DNA of 64,000 nucleotides from Xanthomonas sacchari. GTDB lineage: Bacteria > Pseudomonadota > Gammaproteobacteria > Xanthomonadales > Xanthomonadaceae. The DNA is taken from the NCBI RefSeq assembly GCF_040529065.1, contig NZ_CP132343.1, forward strand, positions 4,853,001 through 4,917,000. The letters run 5' to 3'. Both the position numbers and the translations under genes were made by a program. The notes beneath the pieces are model-generated. The model saw only the letters and a program-made list of their open reading frames with translations. It made no database searches and was not told the origin of the DNA. Shown here piece by piece: positions 20,162 through 28,723 of the stretch (positions within the stretch are counted from its first letter, which is position 1; each line of letters starts with the position of its first letter).

Positions 20162-20522
20162 GCGAGGCGCTGCGCGCTTCGGACCCTCACCCCAACCCCT
20201 CTCCCGGCGGGAGAGGGGCTTCGGCTCCTTCCTTCTCCCATCGGGACCACGGCCCCCTTTTCGGGGGAAGGTGCCCCGCAGGGGCGGATGAGGGTACGAG
20301 CGAAGCCTCGCAATGGCAGATCGGCGAGGCGCTGCGCGCCCCGACCCTCACCCCAACCCCTCTCCCGACGGGAGAGGGGCTCTGGCTCTTCCCTTCTCCC
20401 CCCGGGAGAAGGTGCCCCGCAGGGGCGGATGAGGGTGCGGGCGAAGCCTCGCAATGACAGGATTAGCGAGGCGCTTCGCGCCCCGACCCTCACCCCAACC
20501 CCTCTCCCGAGGGGAGAGGGAC
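20162..20522. repeat. Two and a half copies of the CCCCTCTCCC intergenic element
   Basis: The 380-base gap is filled by repeats. Copies at about 20162-20310 and 20323-20456 are followed by a partial copy at 20465-20522. Each holds ACCCTCACCCCAACCCC, a CTCTCCC/GGGAGAG hairpin, then CTTCTCCC and GGTGCCCCGCAGGGGCGGAT. The same family is at 31511-31640 and, inverted, at 61203-61510. It lies 12 bases after uppP; the hairpins may aid termination for uppP and the convergent PEBP gene. Confidence 0.93.
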
Positions 20523-20530
20523 TTTGTGGC

Positions 20531-21142
20531 TTACTTCACCGCTGGGTTGAGGCTGTAGGTGCCGTGCAGGCTGGCTTCGGCCAGCACGTGGCCCTGCATC
20601 GCGCGCAAGGCATCGGCGGCGGTGAAGCGTGCCGGCACGTCCAGGTGCGCCACGTCCAGCGCGAACAGGCGGAAGAAGTAGCGGTGCACGCGCAGGTCGT
20701 TGGCCGGCGGATACGGGCCGTCGTAGCCGTGGTAGTCGCCGCCCATCGCCGCGTCGCCGGCGAACCAGTCGGTGTAGCTGTTCAGTCCCTGCCGCGCGCC
20801 GTCCAGGCCGGGCGGTTGCTGCTTGCCCTTGGCCACCACGCCGTCGCTGGCACTGCCCTCGGCGATCTCCCGCAGATCCGCGGGCAGGTCCACTGCCACC
20901 CAATGCACGAATTCGGTGCGCGGTTGTTCGACCGGGATCTGCACGTCGTCGCGGCCGACCATCTCGGCCACGGTCGGCACGTCCGGATCGACGCACAGCA
21001 GCACGAAGGACTGGGTGCCGGCCGGCACCGCGTCCCAGGCCAGGTGGGGGTTGCGGTTGCCGCCGAGGCCGTCGGCCTGGCCCATCGCGTAGGTCGCGGC
21101 GATGGGCTGACCCGGCTGGATGCTGTCACTGCGAAGACGCAT
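20531..21142 (-). CDS. YbhB/YbcL family (PEBP-like) protein
   Basis: 203 residues without a signal peptide. It is a phosphatidylethanolamine-binding-protein fold relative: conserved N-P-H-L-A-W near 30-35, the ligand-pocket C-V-D-P-D-V-P near 49-55, H-W-V-A-V-D-L-P and the G-Y-D-G-P-Y-P-P motif near 138-145, and H-R-Y-F-F-R-L-F-A-L-D. Bacterial members are named after the Raf kinase inhibitor but their ligand and role are unknown. It starts about 20 bases after the upstream TPR gene, so the two may be co-transcribed. Confidence 0.9.
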   Translation of the reverse strand: MRLRSDSIQPGQPIAATYAMGQADGLGGNRNPHLAWDAVPAGTQSFVLLCVDPDVPTVAEMVGRDDVQIPVEQPRTEFVHWVAVDLPADLREIAEGSASDGVVAKGKQQPPGLDGARQGLNSYTDWFAGDAAMGGDYHGYDGPYPPANDLRVHRYFFRLFALDVAHLDVPARFTAADALRAMQGHVLAEASLHGTYSLNPAVK

Positions 21143-21162
21143 GCGTGAATCTCCTTGGGGAA

Positions 21163-23238
21163 TCAGGTTTCAGGGTAGCCAAGGCGCACCGCGACCGGCG
21201 TCAGCAGCGCGAAGGCCGCGGACAGCGGGGCGGCGTAGGCGCGCCAGTGGCCGGCGGCCAGGCGCGGCGGGCCGACCGTGGCGATGGTCGGGAACGCCAC
21301 GCCGAACGCCTGCTCCAGCGCCGCCGCCACGCCGGCCGGATCGTGCTCGGTCCCGTCCAGGCGCACCAGGTGGTGCGGATACAGATCCTGCTCATGCAGG
21401 TCGGCGACCTGCGCCAGCACCGCCGCGAGCCACTGCGCACCGGTCTCCGGCGAGGCCAGGCCCAGCGGCGCCGGGGCGCCATTGGCCAGCCAGTCCAGCA
21501 GCATGTCGCGTGGGTCGCGCAGCACGATCAGCAGCCGCCCTTCCGGCAGGTGCGGGCGCAGCGCGCGCAGCAGCGCGTTGTCCCACCACAGGAGCCAGTC
21601 GACGATGTTGCCGTCGCCGACACCGCGCGCCGGCAGTTGCGCGCGCCACTCGGCGACCAGCGCCGCACCGTCCAGGGCGCCACTGTCCAGTTCCTCGACG
21701 CTGCGGAAGCGCTGCAGGCCGTCGGTCGGCGGCTGCGGGCCGAAGCGGTCGCCGCGCAGCACCGGGCTGGCCGCGTCGATCACCGCGATCACCCGCTCCA
21801 CGCCGCTGCCCGGGGGACCCCAGACGAACAGCGGGCGGGCCTGGTTCTGCGGGTCGACCGTACCCAGCGGCGGCCACTGCGCCGGGGCCTGGCCCAGTGG
21901 CGGCAGCGGCAGGCGGTGCGGCAACTGCTCCTCCTGGAAGGCCACCCAGGTCGCCAGCGCGTCTTCCGGGCGCCCGGCCGCATCCTGCACCGCCGCCAGC
22001 CACGGCCGCACCACGGTGCGGTCGCGTTCGGGCATGCGCTGCATCAGGCCATGCACGTGGGCAATGGCGGCATCGTGCTCGCCGCGCTCCAGCAGCGCCT
22101 CGACCAGGCGTTCCTCGCCGCTGAGCCGGCCCGGTTCCAGCGCCACGATGCGCTGCGCCACGGCCTCGCCCTGGTCGCGCTCGCCGGCCATGTCGTGCAC
22201 CCGCAGCTGCGCTTCCAGCGCCGGCACGTGCGCCGGCATCGCCGCCTGCCAGCGCGCGATCAGCGCGCGCGCCTCGGGGCCGCCCACCGGCTCCAGCGCC
22301 AGCCGCGCCAGCCACAGGTCGTGGGCGTCGGTGGTGGTGGCCAGCGCCGCTTCCAGGGTGGCGCGGGCGTCGTCGATCGTGCCCAGGCGCTGCCAGGCGA
22401 TCAGCGCCGCGTGCAGAGTGCGGCGGTCGGCCGGGGCCACCGCCAGGGTGCGGCGCAGGTGGTCCAGCGCCTCGGCCGGGCGATCGGCCTGCAGGGCGTA
22501 CTCGCCGGCCAGCCGGCGCATGTTGGCGGTATCGCCGGCCGGATCGGCCAGCACCGTCTCCAGCGCGGTGATGGCGTCGTCCAGGCGGCCCTGGCGGTAG
22601 GCCAACTGCGCGACCAGCGCCATCATCGCCGCGCCGGTGCCCGGAGTGAGCGCGGCGACGCGGCGGAACGCGGTCTCGGCGAAGGCGAAGTGCTGCTTGT
22701 CCAGGTAGGCGAAACCCAGCGCGTAGAGCAGGCGCGGATCGTCCGGCAGCGCGTTGCTGGCGCGCGCGAGCAGCGCCAGCGCGCGGTCGGCGTCGCCGCG
22801 GCGCAGCGCCAGCATGCCGTCCACGCCGAGCAGTTGCGGATGCTCCGGCTGCAAGCGCGCGGCGGTGCGGCTGAGCCGCTCCACTTCGTCCAGGTCGCCG
22901 CGGCCCAGCGCCAGGTGCGCGCGCATCACGTAGGCGAGGAATTCGTTGGGATCCAGCGCCGCGGTCTGCGCCAGGGCGTCCTCGGCCTGGGCCAGGTCGT
23001 TGGCGCTGACCAGCATGCCGGCGTGCAGCAGGTGCAGGCTGGCGTCTTCCGGCGCCAGCGCAATCGCGCGGCCGATGCTGTCCAGGGCGGCGGCGGTCTC
23101 GCCGTGCTGCTGCTGCGCCAGCGCCAACCAGCGGAAGGCCTGCGGGTCGTCGGCGACCTCGGCGGCCCAGGTCTGGGCGAGACGCAGCGCGTCGGCGGTG
23201 TCCTGGCGGCGCAGGGCGTCGAGAATGGGCTCGTGCAT
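21163..23238 (-). CDS. TPR protein with C-terminal sulfotransferase-like domain
   Basis: 691 residues. The N-terminal two-thirds (about 1-440) are tetratricopeptide repeats: ALRLAQTWAAEVADDPQAF, AGMLVSANDLAQAEDALAQT, LYALGFAYLDKQHFAFAETA and others. The C-terminal third resembles TPR-linked sulfotransferases: a phosphate-loop-like P-P-G-S-G-V-E-R near 490 and the 3'-phosphate segment I-V-L-R-D-P-R-D-M. The Ser usually found after that Arg is replaced here, so activity is uncertain. ATG 23238 is chosen; 28 codons of open frame upstream look non-coding. Cytoplasmic; target unknown. Confidence 0.78.
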   Translation of the reverse strand: MHEPILDALRRQDTADALRLAQTWAAEVADDPQAFRWLALAQQQHGETAAALDSIGRAIALAPEDASLHLLHAGMLVSANDLAQAEDALAQTAALDPNEFLAYVMRAHLALGRGDLDEVERLSRTAARLQPEHPQLLGVDGMLALRRGDADRALALLARASNALPDDPRLLYALGFAYLDKQHFAFAETAFRRVAALTPGTGAAMMALVAQLAYRQGRLDDAITALETVLADPAGDTANMRRLAGEYALQADRPAEALDHLRRTLAVAPADRRTLHAALIAWQRLGTIDDARATLEAALATTTDAHDLWLARLALEPVGGPEARALIARWQAAMPAHVPALEAQLRVHDMAGERDQGEAVAQRIVALEPGRLSGEERLVEALLERGEHDAAIAHVHGLMQRMPERDRTVVRPWLAAVQDAAGRPEDALATWVAFQEEQLPHRLPLPPLGQAPAQWPPLGTVDPQNQARPLFVWGPPGSGVERVIAVIDAASPVLRGDRFGPQPPTDGLQRFRSVEELDSGALDGAALVAEWRAQLPARGVGDGNIVDWLLWWDNALLRALRPHLPEGRLLIVLRDPRDMLLDWLANGAPAPLGLASPETGAQWLAAVLAQVADLHEQDLYPHHLVRLDGTEHDPAGVAAALEQAFGVAFPTIATVGPPRLAAGHWRAYAAPLSAAFALLTPVAVRLGYPET

Positions 23239-23562
23239 GGAGTTCCGGCTCGGGGCAAACCCGCATTGTAGCGGCAGCATCGGGCCGCCCTGGACTGGCG
23301 GCTGGGGCCAGTCGGCGGGCACGGCGGGCGGCGTCTGGCCTCGCTGGGAACGGCCGTGTCCGCCACGCTACGGGTGGGCTGAGGCGACGCAATGGCGACG
23401 TGCGCCGGGCAGCGACAGGTAGTGGCGGCGATGCCGGCGCGGGAACCACGAAAGGGGCGTCGACGCGTGCCGCACCCGGGAATCGCGGTACGCCCACGCT
23501 GCTGACCGCTTGGCGCGCAAGGCGCGGGCGAGGTCGCCCGACGGCCTGCACGGCACCGCCGG
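23239..23562. other. Gap between two minus-strand genes, no gene seen
   Basis: 324 bases between the TPR gene start and the alpha/beta hydrolase stop. No repeat-family copy, T-tract terminator or convincing short frame is visible. The TPR gene promoter should lie in the left part. Confidence 0.5.
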
Positions 23563-24555
23563 TCAGGCCTCCACCAACCCCTCGGTCAGCCGTTCGGCCA
23601 CCCAGCGTTCGGCGAAGCCGTCGCCGCGCGCGTTCTCGATGAAACCGCAATGCCCGCCCCAGCGGGCGATCTCCAGCCGGGCGATGTCGGGCAGGCGCCA
23701 GCTGCGGAAGTCGTCCAGCGGAATCACCGGATCGTCCTCGGCCATCAGGATGTCGGCCGGCACGCGCAGGCCGAGCAGGCGCTCGCCGGCGATGCAGTAG
23801 CTGTCGAAGTAGGCGTCCAGGCTGGCGAAGCCGGCATGGCGCTCGGCCAGCCAGGCCATCAGCCCGCGCATGTCCAGCGCCAGGGTGGCGTCATCGTAGC
23901 CATGGCGGTCGGGGAACAGCTCGCGCTTGCGCAGCAGCGACTCGCGCCACTTGCGGCGGAAATACCAGTCGTAGAACTGCGGGCCGTTCTCGATCCGCTG
24001 CATGGTGGTGGCCGGGTCCAGCAGCGGGCATACCGCGGCCACGTGCTGCAGCGGCAGCCCCGCCGCCGGCGCGCGCAGCGCCAGGCGCAGGGCGAAATTG
24101 CCGCCCAGCGAGTACCCGGCCGCAAGCAGGGTCGGCGCCGGGAAGCGCCGCCACAGGTCGCAGGCGGCGTTGACCACCTCGTCCAGGCGCTCGGAGTGGA
24201 ACAGGTCCACGTTCAGGTGGTGGGTGCCGCCATGGTCGCGGAAGTTGAGCCGGAACACCTGGTAGCCCAGCGCCAGCATCTTCGCCGCGGTCAGGCGCAT
24301 GTAGCTGGAGTCGGCGCTGCCTTCCCAGCCGTGCAGCAGCAGCACGGTGCCGCGCGGCGCTTCGCCGGCCGGCACGCTGAGCCAACCCTGCAGGCGCACG
24401 CCATCGCCGCCGTCGAGGATGTGCGAGGTGGTAGTGGCGCCGCTGGCGGCGAGCAACTGTTCGCCACGGCGCACGCGCAGCAGGCTGGAACCCAGTACCG
24501 ATTGGACGTGCGGGTTGCGCAGCCAGCGTGGGGGGGAGTAATCGGTCGCGTTCAT
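23563..24555 (-). CDS. YheT-type alpha/beta hydrolase
   Basis: 330 residues. The nucleophile elbow is G-Y-S-L-G-G-N near residue 145, the oxyanion stretch L-L-L-H-G-W-E-G near 73, and the catalytic Asp and His are likely in A-E-D-D-P-V-I-P and W-G-G-H-C-G-F. The opening P-P-R-W-L-R-N-P-H-V-Q-S and the N-F-R-D-H-G-G-T-H-H block define the YheT branch, whose substrates are lipid or ester-like but unproven. It follows plsC by about 67 bases and probably shares its transcript. Start ATG 24555 replaces a longer frame. Confidence 0.9.
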   Translation of the reverse strand: MNATDYSPPRWLRNPHVQSVLGSSLLRVRRGEQLLAASGATTTSHILDGGDGVRLQGWLSVPAGEAPRGTVLLLHGWEGSADSSYMRLTAAKMLALGYQVFRLNFRDHGGTHHLNVDLFHSERLDEVVNAACDLWRRFPAPTLLAAGYSLGGNFALRLALRAPAAGLPLQHVAAVCPLLDPATTMQRIENGPQFYDWYFRRKWRESLLRKRELFPDRHGYDDATLALDMRGLMAWLAERHAGFASLDAYFDSYCIAGERLLGLRVPADILMAEDDPVIPLDDFRSWRLPDIARLEIARWGGHCGFIENARGDGFAERWVAERLTEGLVEA

Positions 24556-24622
24556 GGAGAGCGAGCTTGCGCCTGTCGACTGGAGTAATCGGTCAAGCGC
24601 GGCAGGGGCAGTGTCCCGCTGT

Positions 24623-25417
24623 TCAGGGTTGTGCCATCGCCGTGACGATGCGCGCGCGAGAGATCTCGGCAATGCGTCGGCGCCCTTCCACGTCCTGCAG
24701 CCGGATCGGCTCCAGGAAATGCACCTCGGCCACCCGCCCCGGCTCGCCGAGCAGGCGCAGGAAGTTGGCGAAGAAACTCTCGTGCGGGCCGAACGCGACG
24801 ATCTGCTGCGCCGAGCCGGTGGCGCCGTAGCGCAGCGCCACCGGCTGCACCGCCACCTCGGCCTCGACCGCGGCCTGGAAGATGCGCGCGTGGAACGGTC
24901 CCACGTCCTGGCCGCTGCGGGTGCGCCCTTCCGGGAACACGCCGACCGAGCAGCCGGAGCGCAGCCGCTCCAGCATCGCCTGCAGCACCCCGCCCAGCGA
25001 CTCGGTGCTGCCGCGCTGGTGGAAGATGGTCTGCCCGCGCGCGGCCAGCCAGCCGACCAGCGGCCAGCCGGCGATCTCGCGCTTGGCGACGAAGCCCATC
25101 ATGCGCTGGCTGTGCAGCATCACGATGTCGATCCAACTGACATGGTTGGCGACGAACAGCACCGGGTTGGGCAGGGGCGCGCCGATGCGGCGCACGCGCA
25201 GGCCGAAGATGCGCAGCAGCCAGGTCGACCACCAGCAGACCATGCGGTCGCCGAAGGATTCGGTGCCGGCGCGGCCGGGCGACAGCGCCATGCACACCAG
25301 CAGGAACGGCAGCGACAACAGCACGTGCAACGCCAGCAGCGGCACGCGGTAGCCGTAACGAACCCAGCGCAGCGCCCCACCGTATTGGCGCATGGCGGGT
25401 GGGGAGAACTCGCTCAT
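24623..25417 (-). CDS. plsC: 1-acyl-sn-glycerol-3-phosphate acyltransferase (PlsC family)
   Basis: 264 residues. One or two N-terminal hydrophobic helices (about 24-46) anchor it to the inner membrane. Catalytic motif I is N-H-V-S-W-I-D (HX4D) near residues 91-97, motif III F-P-E-G-R-T near 161-166, and the motif IV region is V-A-V-Q-P-V-A-L. It acylates lysophosphatidic acid in phospholipid synthesis, or an ornithine-lipid or lysophospholipid analogue. Upstream is a hotdog thioesterase, downstream an alpha/beta hydrolase: a lipid-flavoured trio on one strand. Confidence 0.92.
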   Translation of the reverse strand: MSEFSPPAMRQYGGALRWVRYGYRVPLLALHVLLSLPFLLVCMALSPGRAGTESFGDRMVCWWSTWLLRIFGLRVRRIGAPLPNPVLFVANHVSWIDIVMLHSQRMMGFVAKREIAGWPLVGWLAARGQTIFHQRGSTESLGGVLQAMLERLRSGCSVGVFPEGRTRSGQDVGPFHARIFQAAVEAEVAVQPVALRYGATGSAQQIVAFGPHESFFANFLRLLGEPGRVAEVHFLEPIRLQDVEGRRRIAEISRARIVTAMAQP

Positions 25418-25531
25418 CTGAACAAGGGTACCGGAAGCGGGGGCCTAGCGGAGAATTGTGTCACCCCGAAGACGCGGCTGGCGCCGCCGCGGCCGCGCGT
25501 GCCGAGGCAGAGTTCAGCCCGGGCGCCGGGT

Positions 25532-25951
25532 TCAGCCGCGGTCGACTACCGCCAGGGTCAGCCGCGACACGCATACCGGCTTGCCGGCCGCGTCCTCGAT
25601 GTGGATCTCCCACACCTGCGTGGTCCGGCCCACGTGCAGCGGCCGCGCGGTGCCGGTGACCGTGCCGCTGCGCGCGGCGCGCAGGTGGTTGGCGTTGATT
25701 TCCAGGCCCACGCAGATCCGCCCCGGCCCCACGCACAGGTTGCCGGCGGTGCTGCCCAGGGTCTCGGCCAGCACCACCGAGGCACCACCGTGCAGCAGCC
25801 CGTACGGCTGCCGCGTGCGCGCGTCCACCGGCATCGTCGCCCGCAGCCAGTCCGGCCCGGCCTCGGTGAAGACGATGCCCAGGTGCGCGATCAGGGTGTC
25901 GCGGCAATCGGCGTTGAGGACAGCGAGATCGGCAGGTTCGCGAAAGGGCAT
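25532..25951 (-). CDS. PaaI/MenI-like hotdog acyl-CoA thioesterase
   Basis: 139 residues. The hotdog helix carries L-L-H-G-G-A-S-V-V-L-A-E-T near residues 52-64, with the catalytic Glu at the end, as in 1,4-dihydroxy-2-naphthoyl-CoA hydrolase and EntH-type enzymes. E-I-N-A-N-H-L-R-A-A and the R-T-T-Q-V-W-E-I-H-I strand follow. Without men or ent genes nearby the substrate cannot be set. A GGGATT heptamer array begins 10 bases upstream of its start codon. Confidence 0.88.
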   Translation of the reverse strand: MPFREPADLAVLNADCRDTLIAHLGIVFTEAGPDWLRATMPVDARTRQPYGLLHGGASVVLAETLGSTAGNLCVGPGRICVGLEINANHLRAARSGTVTGTARPLHVGRTTQVWEIHIEDAAGKPVCVSRLTLAVVDRG

Positions 25952-25960
25952 TTGGGGGCC

Positions 25961-25988
25961 GGGATTGGGGATTCGGGATTCGGGATTG
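25961..25988. repeat. Four GGGATT heptamers
   Basis: GGGATTG, GGGATTC, GGGATTC, GGGATTG in tandem, just upstream of the hotdog thioesterase start. It pairs with the inverted array at 26061-26096 across a 72-base core. Confidence 0.92.
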
Positions 25989-26060
25989 GCAAGAGCGCAT
26001 GCCAGGCACGGACATTATCGCGCCTGCACAGGCATCAGGTCGCAGGGAATCCGTTTTTAC

Positions 26061-26096
26061 GAATCCCGAATCCCCAATCCCACGAATCCCCGCCCC
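26061..26096. repeat. Inverted heptamer array abutting the phospholipase D stop
   Basis: Four AATCCC heptamers (one two-base interruption) then CGCCCC, ending at the stop codon of the gene at 26097. The junction (TGA, GGGGCG, GGGATT on the minus strand) is identical to that after ntrC. Confidence 0.93.
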
Positions 26097-28106
26097 TCAG
26101 AGAATCGGCACCAAGCCCGAGCCGAACGCGGTCAACATCCGCACCAGCAGCCACTTCGGGCCGACGTTGACCTCGGGGAAGTCGCCGACGGCGCTGTAGC
26201 AGCGGTGGAAACCGGGGTCGCGCCGGGTCAGCGGCGCCGGGCAGTCGGGGCCGGGCTGGAACTCGTAGTCGGTGGCGTAGCGCCAGGGCCAGAAATCCAG
26301 CACCGGCAGCGCCTCGGAGACCTTGCCCATGCTGTAGTTCAGGCCCGACAGCACCGGCGGCTTGACCCGCGGCGCCACCACCCAGGAGTTCTCCGGCTCG
26401 ATGTCGCGGCCGATGCTGGCCGCCAGCGCCTGCGCGAACGCCGGATCGTCGACGATCACCGCACCCTCGGTGTTGTAGGTCTCGCTGCGCGGGTCGAAGT
26501 TGTGGGTGCCGATCACGCCGACGCGGCGGTCCACCACCAGCGACTTGGCGTGCAGGCCCATGCGCGCGCCCTCGCGGGTCACCGGCAACGGCCGGTTGGC
26601 GATGCGCCGGCTCAGGTAGGACGGGCGGGTCTCGGTGCGCAGCACGCGGCGCGCGACCTCGCTGCCGTCGCCGCGGCCGCCGGACGGCCCGCCACTGCCG
26701 CTGCCGAGCAGCGAACTGCGCCCGGCGGCGCTGCCGCCCAGCAAGGTGTTGCGCCCGCTGCCGGGCTCGCCCTGGTTGTCGTCGCTGCCCGCCGCGGCCG
26801 GCACCTCGCCCTGCAGCGGCGCCGGCAGCAGGTTGGCGTAGTCCACCGGCGCATCCAGCGGGAACGGCTTGTATTCGTAGATGTCGAAGCCGAGCTCGCG
26901 CAGGTTGCGGCGCTTGTACTTGTAGGACAGCGCGTACACCACCGGGTTGTCGGTGGCCGCCAGGCTGTTGGTGGCCACCACCACGCGCGGCGGCGGGGTG
27001 CGCTTGCGCAGGTCGCGGAAGATCTCCTGCGCCGGGTCCGACAGCACCAGGTACGGCGTCTGCAGGATGATCTCCTCGCGCGCGTCGGCGATCAGCCGGT
27101 CGAGCTTGGGCGCGGTGGAGATGGCCTTGGGGCCGTGTTCGCGGCGGTGCTTCTGCGGCAGGTCGGCGACGTAGTCCACATGCTTGACCGGCAGCGCCGG
27201 CAGCACGAAGGCGTTCTCCACGAAGGCCGGATCGGCCGCCTCCTCGCTGACCCGCTGCACCCGCTCCGGGCGCAGGAACTGCGCCGGCGGCATCGCCGGC
27301 ACGCCTTCGCGCAGCAGCAGCTTGCCGACGTCGTTGAGCCGCGCCACCGGCACGCTGCGCCGCGCCGCCCAGTAGGCGTCGAAGTTGGCGGCCATCGACC
27401 GCGCCACGGGACCGGCGACCAGCACGTCGCGGTCGCGGAAGTTGTACTCGGCGTCCCAGTCGAAATAGTCGTCCTGGTAGTTGCGCCCGCCGACCACGCC
27501 GATCGCATCGTCGATCACCAGCAGCTTGTTGTGCATGCGCTGGTTGAAGCGGCGGAAGCAGCACAGCACGCTGGCGGCGTAGTGGAAGTAGTTGGGCTTG
27601 GCCAGGCCGAAGGTGGGGTTGTAGATGCGCAGCGAGAAGTTCTCGTGCGCACCGGCCAGGGCGCCGAGGATCTGCAGGTCGGAGATCGCCGAGAGTTGGT
27701 CGATCAGTACCCGCACCTTGACCCCGCGCCGCGCCGCGGCCAGCAGCTCGTCCATCACCAGCCGTGCGCTGTCGTCCTTGTCGAAGATGTAGGTCTGCAG
27801 GTCGATGCTGCGGCTGGCGCTGCGGATCAGGTTGACCCGCGCCACCAGCGCTTCTTCGCCGTGGTCGAGGATGGTGGCGTAGTGCCGCGGCGCGCCGTCG
27901 CCGGACTGGGCGAAGGCCTTGCCGGCCAGCCCGCGCAGCGGCGAGGCCAGCGCGCAGTGGTCCCCGCGCGTGCAGTCGACCTGGCGGTCGCGCGCGGCCT
28001 CGGCGATCGCCACGGCGCGGCCGTGCTGCGCCTGCGACAGGCTCGCGCAGCCGCTGCCGAGCAGCAGCGCCACCACCACCAGCACCCGCATCCATCGTGA
28101 TGTCAC
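26097..28106 (-). CDS. Phospholipase D family lipoprotein (cardiolipin synthase-like)
   Basis: 669 residues. Two HKD motifs: H192-x-K194-x4-D199 (H-N-K-L-L-V-I-D) and H519 (H-A-K-S-L-V-V-D). These mark phosphatidyl transfer or phosphodiester cleavage. The N-terminus is a lipoprotein-like signal ending G-S-G-C (Cys20), so it should act at the membrane facing the periplasm. A Gly/Ser-rich insert near residues 430-475 separates the lobes. The GTG at 28106 overlaps the YceI stop (GTGA); ATG 28091 lacks a ribosome site. Fourth gene of a tight operon. Confidence 0.88.
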   Translation of the reverse strand: MTSRWMRVLVVVALLLGSGCASLSQAQHGRAVAIAEAARDRQVDCTRGDHCALASPLRGLAGKAFAQSGDGAPRHYATILDHGEEALVARVNLIRSASRSIDLQTYIFDKDDSARLVMDELLAAARRGVKVRVLIDQLSAISDLQILGALAGAHENFSLRIYNPTFGLAKPNYFHYAASVLCCFRRFNQRMHNKLLVIDDAIGVVGGRNYQDDYFDWDAEYNFRDRDVLVAGPVARSMAANFDAYWAARRSVPVARLNDVGKLLLREGVPAMPPAQFLRPERVQRVSEEAADPAFVENAFVLPALPVKHVDYVADLPQKHRREHGPKAISTAPKLDRLIADAREEIILQTPYLVLSDPAQEIFRDLRKRTPPPRVVVATNSLAATDNPVVYALSYKYKRRNLRELGFDIYEYKPFPLDAPVDYANLLPAPLQGEVPAAAGSDDNQGEPGSGRNTLLGGSAAGRSSLLGSGSGGPSGGRGDGSEVARRVLRTETRPSYLSRRIANRPLPVTREGARMGLHAKSLVVDRRVGVIGTHNFDPRSETYNTEGAVIVDDPAFAQALAASIGRDIEPENSWVVAPRVKPPVLSGLNYSMGKVSEALPVLDFWPWRYATDYEFQPGPDCPAPLTRRDPGFHRCYSAVGDFPEVNVGPKWLLVRMLTAFGSGLVPIL

Positions 28107-28723
28107 CGAGTGGACGCCTCGGTCAGGCGTGCGCGCAGCACGAAGGTGACCCGGTCGCTCAAGGCCAGATCCCACTTGTCCATTCCGTAACGTCCACGCA
28201 ATACCGTACCGCGGCTGATGACGTCGCAATCATAGCCTGCGCGGGTGCATGCGGCCGGCATGACGGTCAGCGTCTCGGCGTGGCTGATCCCACGGATGCT
28301 CAGGATGCCGGGGATCGGCCCGCCCTTGCCCAGCACCTGCGGCGAGAACGGCTGCGAGTCGAAGGACACGGTGGGGTAGCGCGGCGCGTCGAAGAAATCC
28401 TCGCCGCGCATCCAGCCGGTGTAGCGCGGCTTGCCGGGGATTTCCACGTAGGCGGTGAACAGGCGCAGGTGCACCTGATGGCGGCCATCGGGCAGCACAT
28501 GCACGGTGCCCTCGTAGCGCGGGAAGAAGCCTTCGATGCGCTGGCCGAAGCGGGTGCGGATCTCGAACCCGAAGCGCGACTGCGCCGGGTCCAGCGCGTA
28601 CTCGCCGGGTGCCAGCAAGGCCGGCGTGACCTGCGCACAGGCGGCGGCGCACCACAGACACAACGGCAGCAGCGCGGCGCACAGCGCCGGCCGCAGGGAC
28701 CTGCGCAGCGCGCTCAGGGCCAC
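28103..28723 (-). CDS. YceI family periplasmic lipid-binding protein
   Basis: 206 residues from a GTG start that overlaps the sixA end by ten bases. A signal peptide (about 1-30, ending A-C-A-Q) is followed by the lipocalin-like YceI domain: Y-A-L-D-P-A-Q-S-R-F-G-F-E-I near 42-55, F-F-D-A-P-R-Y-P-T-V-S-F-D-S near 110-123 and I-R-G-I-S-H-A near 143-149. Family members bind isoprenoid chains in the periplasm. It lies between SixA and a phospholipase D, with overlapping reading frames on both sides. Confidence 0.87.
   Translation of the reverse strand: MALSALRRSLRPALCAALLPLCLWCAAACAQVTPALLAPGEYALDPAQSRFGFEIRTRFGQRIEGFFPRYEGTVHVLPDGRHQVHLRLFTAYVEIPGKPRYTGWMRGEDFFDAPRYPTVSFDSQPFSPQVLGKGGPIPGILSIRGISHAETLTVMPAACTRAGYDCDVISRGTVLRGRYGMDKWDLALSDRVTFVLRARLTEASTR

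Noticed and set aside
20629-23271. 880-codon plus-strand frame opposite the TPR gene
   Set aside because: Arg/Ala/Gln-rich composition with no domain; the minus strand encodes recognisable TPR repeats and a normal start.
26097-28106. Start of the phospholipase D gene at ATG 28091
   Set aside because: No ribosome site precedes it. The GTG at 28106 gives a four-base overlap with the upstream stop, in line with the coupled spacing of the operon.
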